The notes under the pieces: model-generated
The model's input: the letters and a program-made list of their open reading frames with translations, nothing else
Databases searched by the model: none
What the model was told of the DNA's origin: nothing
In this document: positions 1 through 4,823 of the stretch, in pieces
How the letters are laid out: the number at the start of each line of letters is the position of its first letter
Numbering within the stretch: the stretch's first letter is position 1
Translations under genes and position numbers: made by a program
DNA from: DATEAX01 sp035288145
GTDB lineage: Bacteria; Patescibacteriota; UBA1384; UBA12157; JAENIV01
NCBI GenBank assembly: GCA_035288145.1
Contig: DATEAX010000011.1
Coordinates: forward strand, 1 to 6,533
Reading direction: 5' to 3'
DNA length: 6,533 nucleotides

Positions 1-103
1 GGTAATTGATTTTGCTAAGGCCGACTGTTTAACCACCTACGGCATCATTGGCATTAAAGTTTGGATTTATAAAGGGGATAAGTTAGAGGAAGAAGAGGTT
101 TAA
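1..103 (+). CDS. rpsC: 30S ribosomal protein S3, C-terminal end (partial)
   Basis: This is the 3' end of rpsC, cut by the window start. Reading from base 2 gives 33 residues ending at TAA 101-103. The segment contains ADCLTTYGIIGIKVWIYKG, which matches the conserved C-terminal S3 motif (A-x-T-x-YG-x-IGVKVWI-x-KGE). It is followed by an acidic tail (DKLEEEEV). S3 lines the mRNA entry channel of the small subunit. S3 directly before L16 is the standard S10-operon order, which supports the call. The stop is one base before the rplP start, so the two are co-transcribed. Nothing can be said about the N-terminal KH domain because it lies outside the window. Confidence 0.95.
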   Translation, partial: VIDFAKADCLTTYGIIGIKVWIYKGDKLEEEEV

Positions 104-104
104 A

Positions 105-515
105 ATGCTAGTTCCCCGCAAATTAAAACATCGAAAAATAAGCCGCGGCAAGATGGGTGGTTCTGCCATTCGGGGCAGTGAAATCAGTTTTGGCGCTTTT
201 GGCCTCAAAGCCCAAGACAGAGGTTGGTTAAGCGCCCGGGAAATTGAGGCCGCCCGTCGGGCAATCACCCATTTCTTAAAACGCGGCGGCAAAGTTTGGA
301 TAAGAATTTTCCCTTCAAGACCGGTGACCAAAACCGCGGCCGAGACGGGTATGGGCGGAGGCAAAGGCAGTCTCGATCATTTTGTCGCCACTGTTTTACC
401 CGGGAGAATTATCTTTGAAATCGGCGGTACCAGCGAAGAACAGGCTAAGGAAGCACTAAGGCTGGCCTCTCACAAATTAAGAGTTTCAACCAAATTTATT
501 AAAAAGGAAGAATGA
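105..515 (+). CDS. rplP: 50S ribosomal protein L16
   Basis: This 136-residue protein has the usual L16 length and the family landmarks: an MLVPRKLKHRK start, ISFGAFGLKA near residues 27-36, EIEAARRAITHFLKRGGKVWIRIFP at about 46-70, and GMGGGKGSLDHFVATVLPGRIIFEI at 82-106. L16 sits at the base of the central protuberance and its basic loop reaches towards the A- and P-site tRNAs. AGAGG at 94-98 lies 6 nt before the ATG and fixes the start. One oddity is that the arginine just before the conserved MGxGKG loop (Arg81 in E. coli, the residue hydroxylated by the oxygenase YcfD) is glycine here (residue 82). The stop overlaps the rpmC start. Confidence 0.98.
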   Translation: MLVPRKLKHRKISRGKMGGSAIRGSEISFGAFGLKAQDRGWLSAREIEAARRAITHFLKRGGKVWIRIFPSRPVTKTAAETGMGGGKGSLDHFVATVLPGRIIFEIGGTSEEQAKEALRLASHKLRVSTKFIKKEE

Positions 516-739
516 TGAAAAAAACCACTGCTCTTCAGGAGTTGAAAACCAAAGATAAAAATACCCTTTTTCAGGAACTTCGGGAATCCCAAAAAAAGCT
601 CATCAAGCTTCGTTTTGATGCCTCCTTTGGCAAGCTGAAAAATCTTCATGATATCACCAATGAACGGTTGAAAATTGCCCGAATTTGGACGATTCTGGCG
701 GAAAAATCCCTGGAGGAAGAGAAAGATAGGTCCAAATGA
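512..739 (+). CDS. rpmC: 50S ribosomal protein L29
   Basis: This is a 75-residue protein, slightly longer than the usual 63-67. It has the two-helix L29 pattern: LQELKTKDKNTLFQELRESQ, then KLIKLRFDASFGKLKNLHDI and NERLKIARIWTIL. The motif KNLHDITNERLKIARI corresponds to the family signature (K-N-x-x-x-I-R-x-x-R-x-x-IAR). L29 binds 23S rRNA near the peptide exit tunnel and helps dock SRP and trigger factor. The first ATG (512) overlaps the rplP stop as ATGA, but a second ATG at 515 sits 6 nt after AGGA (505-508), against 3 nt for the first. The true start may therefore be 515. The C-terminus is charged (EKSLEEEKDRSK). Identity rests on both motif and position between L16 and S17. Confidence 0.93.
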   Translation: MMKKTTALQELKTKDKNTLFQELRESQKKLIKLRFDASFGKLKNLHDITNERLKIARIWTILAEKSLEEEKDRSK

Positions 740-975
740 ACAAGCAAAAAACCAAACTTTCGGCCGTTGCCCTAAGAGACGCAAAAGAAAAAACGGTTTT
801 GGTGAGAGTGGAAACATTTAAAAAGCATCCGCTTTACAAGATAAGATCTCGGACGAGCCGCAAATTTTTAGTCCACGCCGAAACCGAAGTGAAATGCGGT
901 GACCATGTTTTCATTGAGGAATGTCGGCCTCAAAGTAAACGTAAAACCTGGCGGGTTTCAGAGGTCAAAAAATGA
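736..975 (+). CDS. rpsQ: 30S ribosomal protein S17
   Basis: This 79-residue OB-fold protein is typical of S17. Visible landmarks are KEKTVLVRVETFKKHPLYKI (family pattern DKTVVVxVExxxKHPLYxK), the segment HAETEVKCGDHVFIEECRP, and QSKRKTWRVSEV at the end (family ECRPLSKxKRWRVVEV). S17 is a primary 16S rRNA binder needed for early assembly of the 30S body. Its ATG overlaps the rpmC TGA by four bases. A modest SD (AGG at 728-730) lies 5 nt upstream. The canonical ECRPLSK is ECRPQSK here, a minor divergence. Confidence 0.97.
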   Translation: MNKQKTKLSAVALRDAKEKTVLVRVETFKKHPLYKIRSRTSRKFLVHAETEVKCGDHVFIEECRPQSKRKTWRVSEVKK

Positions 976-1337
976 TTCAATCATATTCACGTCTCAAGGT
1001 GGCGGACAACACCGGTGCCAAAGTGATAATGTGCATTCGTCCTTTAGGCAGGGAAAAACGCGCCGCAGAGCTTGGTGATATTATTGTCGGTTCTGTCAAG
1101 TCAACGGCGCCCCAGTCAAACGCCAAAAAAAAAGAAGTTGTTCGTGCGGTCATCGTCCGTCAAACCAAGCCCTTTCAGAGAAAGGACGGCACCAGCATCC
1201 GTTTTGATGATAATGCCGTTGTCTTGCTTAATCCCGATAGCACTCCTCGTGGAAGCCGGATATTCGGACCAATTGCCCGGGAACTCCGCGAGAGAGGATT
1301 TACCAAAATTATCTCGATGGCGACGGAGGTTGTATGA
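972..1337 (+). CDS. rplN: 50S ribosomal protein L14
   Basis: This 121-residue protein is almost exactly the usual L14 length (122-123) and highly conserved. It starts MIQSYSRLKVADNTGAKVIM and contains the signature stretches DGTSIRFDDNAVVLLN, PRGSRIFGPIARELRERGF and a final KIISMATEVV. L14 lies at the 30S-50S interface, forms bridges with 16S rRNA, and is the docking site for the silencing factor RsfS. GAGG at 961-964 precedes the ATG by 7 nt. Both ends form ATGA overlaps with the neighbouring genes. A run of nine A at 1125-1133 lies inside the KKK codons, but the frame reads through intact. Confidence 0.98.
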   Translation: MIQSYSRLKVADNTGAKVIMCIRPLGREKRAAELGDIIVGSVKSTAPQSNAKKKEVVRAVIVRQTKPFQRKDGTSIRFDDNAVVLLNPDSTPRGSRIFGPIARELRERGFTKIISMATEVV

Positions 1338-1663
1338 GGTTAAAAAAAGGCGACAATATTTTGGTCATTTCGGGAAAATCACGAGGAAAGCGGGGGGTAG
1401 TTGAAAAAGTGATTCCCCCAAAAGAAATGGTGATTGTTGCCGGTGTCAATTTAGCCAAACATCATCTTAAACCCTCGCGGAAAAACCCCCACGGCGGAAT
1501 TATGGACATACTGGCTCCAATTAGGGCTTCTAATGTAATTCTGATTTGCCCGCGTTGCGCAAAACCGACGCGCATCGGCACAAAAATGGTCAGTGTTGCA
1601 GGCCAAACCAAGGCGTCAAAAAAAATGAGAGTTTGTAAAAAATGCCGGGAAAGTGTGGATTAA
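1334..1663 (+). CDS. rplX: 50S ribosomal protein L24
   Basis: This is a 109-residue L24. The N-terminal KOW motif is clear (KKGDNILVISGKSRGKRGVVEKV, residues 4-26). It is followed by GVNLAKHHLKPS, PHGGIMDILAPIRASNV and a C-terminal zinc-ribbon-like part with two cysteine pairs, C72-P-R-C75 and C101-K-K-C104. The cysteine pairs occur in many bacterial L24 proteins and suggest bound zinc. L24 is an assembly initiator on 23S rRNA domain I and sits near the exit of the peptide tunnel. GGAGG at 1325-1329 lies 4 nt before the ATG. The start overlaps the rplN stop as ATGA. Confidence 0.97.
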   Translation: MRLKKGDNILVISGKSRGKRGVVEKVIPPKEMVIVAGVNLAKHHLKPSRKNPHGGIMDILAPIRASNVILICPRCAKPTRIGTKMVSVAGQTKASKKMRVCKKCRESVD

Positions 1664-1664
1664 G

Positions 1665-2177
1665 ATGACGAATGAGAATTTGCAGGGAAAAATGGCGACC
1701 AAAAACCGTTTAGCTTTACCAAGATTAAAAAAAATTGTCCTAAATTCCGGGACAGGCAAAGCGCGCGAGAATCAAAAGATGGTTGACGAAATAAGAGAAA
1801 ATTTGGCTCTAATTTCCGGTCAAAAACCAAAAATCACCCGGGCAAAAAAAGCCATTGCTGGTTTTAAGGTCCGTTTAAACGACGAGGTCGGTTTGGTGGT
1901 GACTCTCCGAGGTTCACGGATGGATAACTTTGCCCATAAATTGGCCAAGATCGTTTTGCCGCGGATGCGTGATTTTCGGGGACTTTCGGACAAGGGCTTT
2001 GATTATCAGGGAAATTACACCTTGGGAATTCCCGAGGAGATTGTCTTTCCGGAGATTAGCAATGAAAAATCAGAAATCCTCCACGGGCTCTCGGTCAGCA
2101 TTGTCACTACCGCCAAAAACCCAAAAGAAGGTCGAATGTTGCTAGAAGAATTAGGATTTCCCTTTAAGAGGCAATAA
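1665..2177 (+). CDS. rplE: 50S ribosomal protein L5
   Basis: This 170-residue L5 is a little shorter than the usual 179. Recognisable parts are LPRLKKIVLNSGTGKA (family VPRxEKIVxNxGVGEA), KPKITRAKKAIAGFKVRL, FRGLSDKGFDYQGNYTLGI and EEIVFPEI, plus a final EGRMLLEELGFPF. L5 binds 5S rRNA and contacts the P-site tRNA in the central protuberance. The N-terminus before the LPRL motif is about ten residues shorter than in E. coli. The start is uncertain: ATG 1665 follows the rplX stop by one base but has only a weak GGAT SD, in-frame GTG 1653 would overlap rplX, and ATG 1692 follows AGGGA by only 3 nt. I prefer 1665 from operon spacing. Confidence 0.94.
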   Translation: MTNENLQGKMATKNRLALPRLKKIVLNSGTGKARENQKMVDEIRENLALISGQKPKITRAKKAIAGFKVRLNDEVGLVVTLRGSRMDNFAHKLAKIVLPRMRDFRGLSDKGFDYQGNYTLGIPEEIVFPEISNEKSEILHGLSVSIVTTAKNPKEGRMLLEELGFPFKRQ

Positions 2178-2362
2178 TGGCTAAAACTTCCCAAATTGAA
2201 CGCGCGAAAAGAAAACCTAAATTTTCCAGCCGGAAGGTCAACCGGTGTTTTCGCTGTGGCCGCAGGCGCGGTTATTTACGCAAGTTTGCTCTGTGCCGGA
2301 TTTGCTTTCGCGAATTGGCCAGCTGCGGTCAAATTCCCGGAGTGACCAAATCATCATGGTGA
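2177..2362 (+). CDS. rpsN: 30S ribosomal protein S14, zinc-binding (type Z)
   Basis: This 61-residue protein is the short, zinc-binding form of S14. Two cysteine pairs are visible, C24-F-R-C27 and C40-R-I-C43, inside the strongly conserved stretch RGYLRKFALCRICFRELA, and it ends with IPGVTKSSW as the family does. S14 sits in the 30S head and is needed for late assembly. The ATG overlaps the last base of the rplE TAA, and AAGAGG at 2166-2171 lies 5 nt upstream. It is the last gene before the only long spacer in the ribosomal block. Confidence 0.98.
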   Translation: MAKTSQIERAKRKPKFSSRKVNRCFRCGRRRGYLRKFALCRICFRELASCGQIPGVTKSSW

Positions 2363-2366
2363 AATA

Positions 2367-2444
2367 CTCTACAAAAGTACAAAAATTGTATCCGCCTAGC
2401 GCAAGCAGGCAAAAATACAAAATTAAATTCATATTTTCGTAGAG
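2367..2444 (+). promoter_or_regulatory. Nested hairpin element in the rpsN-rpsH spacer
   Basis: Three nested inverted repeats are seen directly. The outer stem pairs CTCTAC (2367-2372) with GTAGAG (2439-2444), extended by AAAA (2373-2376) on TTTT (2434-2437) with one bulged C at 2438. The middle stem pairs TTGTAT (2386-2391) with ATACAA (2415-2420). The inner stem pairs GCCT (2394-2397) with AGGC (2407-2410), then GC with GC, around a GCAA (GNRA) tetraloop at 2401-2404, with A2398 bulged. No poly-U tail follows, so a terminator is unlikely. S8 is the known feedback repressor of the spc operon in E. coli, which makes an autoregulatory mRNA site upstream of rpsH a reasonable inference. A small palindromic repeat element is the main alternative. 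Confidence 0.55.
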
Positions 2445-2447
2445 AAA

Positions 2448-2468
2448 GCGCGACTGAGAGGAGCGCGT
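2448..2468 (+). promoter_or_regulatory. Small hairpin holding the rpsH ribosome binding site in its loop
   Basis: GCGCG (2448-2452) can pair with CGCGT (2464-2468) by four GC pairs and one G-U pair. The 11-nt loop contains the rpsH SD, GAGGAG (2458-2463), which lies 8 nt before the ATG at 2472. This places the SD in an exposed but structured position. The stem is short, so functional meaning is an inference. Confidence 0.35.
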
Positions 2469-2471
2469 ATT

Positions 2472-2876
2472 ATGGATCCGATTGCCGATATGTTTTCTCA
2501 AATTAGAAATGCCCAAACTGCCAGGAAGGATTCTTTGGCGGTAAATTATTCCAAAATTAAGCTGGCAATTCTGGAAATTTTGAAAGCTCGTCACCAAATT
2601 GCTGATTACCGTTTAATCCAGAAAAAAACCACCAGTAGGGGGAAGAGCCGGGCAAAAGAAATTTCCGTAATCCAGATTAATCTGATTGACCAAGTCTCTT
2701 TGGAGATTAATCGAGTCAGCCGGCCAGGGCGCAGAGTTTATACCTCGCGGCTGGATATCCCCCGGCCCAAAAAACCCCGCTCTTTTATCATTTTATCAAC
2801 CTCCCGAGGGCTTTTGGATGGCGAAGAAGCCAGAAAAAAAGGTTTAGGCGGAGAAATAATCTGTGAAATAAGATAG
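2472..2876 (+). CDS. rpsH: 30S ribosomal protein S8
   Basis: This 134-residue protein has the usual S8 length. It opens with MDPIADMFSQIRNAQTARKD (family TDPIADMLTRIRNA). The C-terminal rRNA-binding domain shows RVSRPGRRVYTSRLDIPRP (family ISKPGLRVY), the near-invariant STSRGLLDGEEARKKGLGGEI (family STSKGxMxxxEARxxxxGGE) and a final CEIR. S8 binds helix 21 of 16S rRNA and in E. coli also represses its own operon by binding a mimic in spc mRNA. The start follows a strong GAGGAG at 8 nt. It is the first gene after the structured spacer at 2363-2471. The middle (residues 45-70) is more basic and diverged than usual. Confidence 0.96.
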   Translation: MDPIADMFSQIRNAQTARKDSLAVNYSKIKLAILEILKARHQIADYRLIQKKTTSRGKSRAKEISVIQINLIDQVSLEINRVSRPGRRVYTSRLDIPRPKKPRSFIILSTSRGLLDGEEARKKGLGGEIICEIR

Positions 2877-2883
2877 GAAAAAT

Positions 2884-3438
2884 ATGTCAAAAATTGGTCG
2901 AAAAATTATCATTTTGCCCGAAGGCGTAAATATCAGCGGAGAAGGTCAAGAGGTTAAAGTTATCGGTCCCAAGGGTGAACTTAAACTTGAATTGCCGAGC
3001 AAAATCACTCTAAAAAAGGAAAACAATTCCCTCCTTTTGGAAAGGCATGGTGATGATAGGCGGTCGAAATCGCTTCACGGACTCTCAAGGAGCTTACTGG
3101 CGAACATGGTTTATGGGGTATCCTCGGGTTTTCAAAAAAAACTTGATTTTAAAGGCGTCGGTTTTAAGGCCGAAAGCCAGGCGCAAAAATTAATTTTAAA
3201 TCTTGGTTTTTCTCACCCGGTGGAATTTCCTATCCCCGAAGGGATTGAAATAAAGGTTGAAAAAAACATCATTAATGTTTTCGGCATTGATAAACAAAAA
3301 GTCGGTCAGGCGGCCGCAGAAATACGCGCTTTCCGTCCGGTCGAGCCCTATAAAGGTAAAGGTATTAAATATCTTGATGAAATTCCAAGAAGGAAACCGG
3401 GCAAGACTGCCAAAGCCGTCATTGGCGGGACAAAGTAG
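2884..3438 (+). CDS. rplF: 50S ribosomal protein L6
   Basis: This 184-residue protein has the typical two-domain L6 layout. It starts MSKIGRKIIILPEGVNI (family MSRIGKxPIxIPxGV). The first domain contains VKVIGPKGELKLELP, and LSRSLLANMVYGVSSGFQKKLDFKGVGFKAE bridges to the second. The C-terminal signature PYKGKGIKYLDEIPRRKPGK (family PYKGKGIRYxxExVRRKxGK) is clear. L6 sits at the base of the L7/L12 stalk near the sarcin-ricin loop. AGGA at 2875-2878, overlapping the rpsH stop, lies 5 nt before the ATG. Confidence 0.98.
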   Translation: MSKIGRKIIILPEGVNISGEGQEVKVIGPKGELKLELPSKITLKKENNSLLLERHGDDRRSKSLHGLSRSLLANMVYGVSSGFQKKLDFKGVGFKAESQAQKLILNLGFSHPVEFPIPEGIEIKVEKNIINVFGIDKQKVGQAAAEIRAFRPVEPYKGKGIKYLDEIPRRKPGKTAKAVIGGTK

Positions 3439-3443
3439 AATAG

Positions 3444-3460
3444 AATTATGAATTATGAAT
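3444..3460 (+). repeat. AATTATG heptamer tandem repeat, 2.4 copies
   Basis: The heptamer AATTATG occurs twice in a row (3444-3450, 3451-3457), followed by a partial AAT, in the 32-bp gap between rplF and rplR. It creates two non-productive ATGs just upstream of the rplR SD; the first encodes only four residues before a stop. It is seen in the sequence, and no function is evident. Confidence 0.6.
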
Positions 3461-3470
3461 AAGGAAATAA

Positions 3471-3785
3471 ATGCAGAAAATAAGTAAGCGACAAAAGAGA
3501 AAAAGACGAATCAGGGCAAAAATTTTCGGGACAGCAAAGATGCCGCGGGTTTCGGTATTTCGTTCCAACAAATTTCTTTACCTGCAAGCCATCAATGACG
3601 AAAAGGGCATGACCCTTGCCGCCACCTCGAATTTAAAGACAAAAGAAAAGTTTCTGGAAAATTTTGCAAAGAAACTTCAAGATCAAAAGATAAAGCGGAT
3701 CGTTTTTGACCGGGGAGGCTATCAATATCACGGCAATATTAAAAAAATCGCCGAGGGTTTAAGAAAACTGGGACTGGAGTTTTAA
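3471..3785 (+). CDS. rplR: 50S ribosomal protein L18
   Basis: This is a short L18 of 104 residues (usually about 117). The family pattern is clear: a basic N-terminus (KRQKRKRRIRAKIFGT), then PRVSVFRSNKFLYLQAINDEKGMTLA (family PRLSVFRSNKHIYAQVIDDxxGxTLA), and a C-terminal RIVFDRGGYQYHGNIKKIAEGLRKLGLEF. L18 binds 5S rRNA next to L5 in the central protuberance. The missing residues fall in the central helix region, where the variable stretch before VFDRGG is condensed. AGGA at 3462-3465 lies 5 nt before the ATG. The stop directly abuts the rpsE start. Confidence 0.97.
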   Translation: MQKISKRQKRKRRIRAKIFGTAKMPRVSVFRSNKFLYLQAINDEKGMTLAATSNLKTKEKFLENFAKKLQDQKIKRIVFDRGGYQYHGNIKKIAEGLRKLGLEF

Positions 3786-4310
3786 ATGGCCAAATTAAAT
3801 GAAAAATTGAGCAGGACTGAACAAGGGATTGTTGCTTCTCGTCGTCATACCGCAAGACAAGACGAAGGCGGGGAGTTTGATAAAAAGGTTCTTCAAGTGG
3901 ATCGGATTTCCCGGACTGTCCGAGGGGGAAAAAGGATTCGTTTTCGAGTGTTGGTGATTATGGGCAATCGCGCCGGCAAAGTCGGCATCGGCATTGCCAA
4001 GGCCAACGAAGTGGTGGTTGCGGTTGAAAAGGCCAGCCGCATCGCTCGGAGAAATCTTATTGATGTGCCCATTGTCAATGAGACAATTCCCCATCAAATT
4101 GAGGTTTCCCTGGGGGCGTCCCATATTCTTTTAAAACCGGCTAAAGCGGGCAGTTCAATTATTGCCGGCGGCACCATTCGGACAATTGCCGAACTGGCGG
4201 GAATACGCAATATCTCTGGAAAAATTATCGGCTCCGCCAATAAAATTAACAATTCCAAAGCCATGATTGAGGCCTTCCATCGTCTCAAAAAGGAACAAAA
4301 TGCTTCATAA
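3786..4310 (+). CDS. rpsE: 30S ribosomal protein S5
   Basis: This 174-residue S5 carries both expected domains. The N-terminal dsRBD-like part runs from EFDKKVLQVDRISRTVRGGKRIRFRVLVIMGN to KVGIGIAKANEVVVAVEKA. The C-terminal part has TIPHQIEVSLGASHILLKPAKAGSSIIAGG, RTIAELAGIRNISGKIIGSANKIN and a closing helix. S5 acts in decoding accuracy and mRNA unwinding at the entry channel together with S3 and S4. GGAG at 3776-3779 lies 6 nt before the ATG. Its last 11 bases overlap rplO. In many bacteria rpmD (L30) would come next; here it does not. Confidence 0.98.
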   Translation: MAKLNEKLSRTEQGIVASRRHTARQDEGGEFDKKVLQVDRISRTVRGGKRIRFRVLVIMGNRAGKVGIGIAKANEVVVAVEKASRIARRNLIDVPIVNETIPHQIEVSLGASHILLKPAKAGSSIIAGGTIRTIAELAGIRNISGKIIGSANKINNSKAMIEAFHRLKKEQNAS

Positions 4311-4746
4311 ATTGGTCTCGATTAAGAATATCAAGCCGGCTAAAAGATTAGGTCGGGGCACGGCTTCGGGAAAAGGCAAGACCGCCGGCCGCGGGACCAA
4401 AGGTCAAAAATCGCGCGCTGGTTACAATCTGCCGCGGCGGTTTGAAGGCGGACAGACTCCTTTAATCCAGCGTTTGCCAAAAGTTCGCGGTTTTAAGTCG
4501 CGAGCCGTAAAACCTCAAGTGGTAAATGTTGAGCGAATTGAGAAAGTTTTTTCCTCCGGCGAGGTGATTAATTTAAAAACCCTTTTAGAAAAAGGACTCA
4601 TTTCCGATACCAAGAAACCGGTGAAAATCCTTGGCAATAAACTTACTAAAAATTTGAAATTTAGCCAAGTGATTTTGAGTAAAAAATTATTGGCACTCGA
4701 TACCAAAATCAAAAAAGCTCCTCTTCCAAAAACCGAACTCTATTGA
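4300..4746 (+). CDS. rplO: 50S ribosomal protein L15
   Basis: This is a 148-residue L15. The glycine- and lysine-rich N-terminus is diagnostic: KRLGRGTASGKGKTAGRGTKGQKSRAG (residues 15-41), followed by FEGGQTPLIQRLPKVRGFKS. A start at ATG 4300 is preferred over an upstream in-frame ATG at 4267 because L15 proteins begin shortly before this region and AAGGA at 4290-4294 lies 5 nt upstream. L15 is a late-assembling 23S rRNA binder that reaches into the core of the large subunit. It overlaps rpsE by 11 nt. It is the last ribosomal gene of the block. The stop codon TGA lies within a promoter -35 element for the next gene. Confidence 0.97.
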   Translation: MLHKLVSIKNIKPAKRLGRGTASGKGKTAGRGTKGQKSRAGYNLPRRFEGGQTPLIQRLPKVRGFKSRAVKPQVVNVERIEKVFSSGEVINLKTLLEKGLISDTKKPVKILGNKLTKNLKFSQVILSKKLLALDTKIKKAPLPKTELY

Positions 4747-4771
4747 CTAAATAGGCCGAAAATGCTATACT
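4743..4771 (+). promoter_or_regulatory. Promoter for the 4824-5669 gene, overlapping the rplO stop
   Basis: TTGACT (4743-4748) and TATACT (4766-4771) are separated by exactly 17 bp, a near-consensus housekeeping sigma promoter. The -35 box contains the rplO stop codon. No terminator is visible between rplO and this promoter, so the next gene could be read both from the ribosomal operon and from here. Confidence 0.75.
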
Positions 4772-4785
4772 TGATGCTATACTTG
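4762..4785 (+). repeat. Perfect 12-bp tandem repeat containing the -10 box
   Basis: ATGCTATACTTG occurs twice back to back (4762-4773, 4774-4785), followed by ACTTG (4786-4790). Each copy carries TATACT, so the -10 element is duplicated. The second copy has no good -35 at 17 bp. It may be a slippage duplication or a pair of binding sites for a regulator. Confidence 0.8.
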
Positions 4786-4800
4786 ACTTGAGCCGATAAT
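4771..4800 (+). promoter_or_regulatory. Possible second promoter for the 4824-5669 gene
   Basis: TTGATG (4771-4776) and GATAAT (4795-4800) are 18 bp apart. The -35 match is weaker than in the promoter just upstream and lies across the tandem repeat. It is offered as a possible overlapping promoter only. Confidence 0.3.
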
Positions 4801-4807
4801 TTTTCGT

Positions 4808-4813
4808 AGGAGG
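4808..4813 (+). promoter_or_regulatory. Strong SD that decides the start of the 4824 gene
   Basis: AGGAGG is a full SD. It lies 1 nt before GTG 4815 (too close), 7 nt before ATT 4821 and 10 nt before TTG 4824, so TTG is the most credible start. Confidence 0.6.
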
Positions 4814-4823
4814 TGTGAACATT

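Noticed and set aside
1125..1133. Run of nine A in rplN as a possible frameshift site
   Set aside because: L14 motifs continue in the same frame on both sides, so no recoding is needed. Slippage is possible but not supported.
1072..1404. Alternative plus-strand frame of 110 codons across rplN and rplX
   Set aside because: It overlaps the highly conserved L14 and L24 frames and has no recognisable motif.
1585..1595. AAATGGTCAGT in rplX, identical to half of the lexA operator
   Set aside because: The opposite arm is absent and the site is inside a conserved coding region, so it is a chance half-site.
505..2362. Alternative genetic code with UGA read as glycine, as in some CPR lineages
   Set aside because: TGA ends rplP, rpmC, rpsQ, rplN and rpsN at the expected protein ends, so the code is standard.
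2386..2421. Internal promoter in the rpsN-rpsH spacer using TTGTAT as -35
   Set aside because: The nearest -10-like box (TACAAA at 2416) is 24 bp away, too far, and these bases are better explained as hairpin arms.
2238..2597. Minus-strand open frame of 119 codons across rpsN, the spacer and rpsH
   Set aside because: It overlaps two certain ribosomal genes and the hairpin spacer, shows no family features, and has no convincing SD; it is a shadow frame.
4747..4814. Terminator directly after rplO
   Set aside because: No stem followed by a T-run is visible; the region is explained by a promoter and a tandem repeat.
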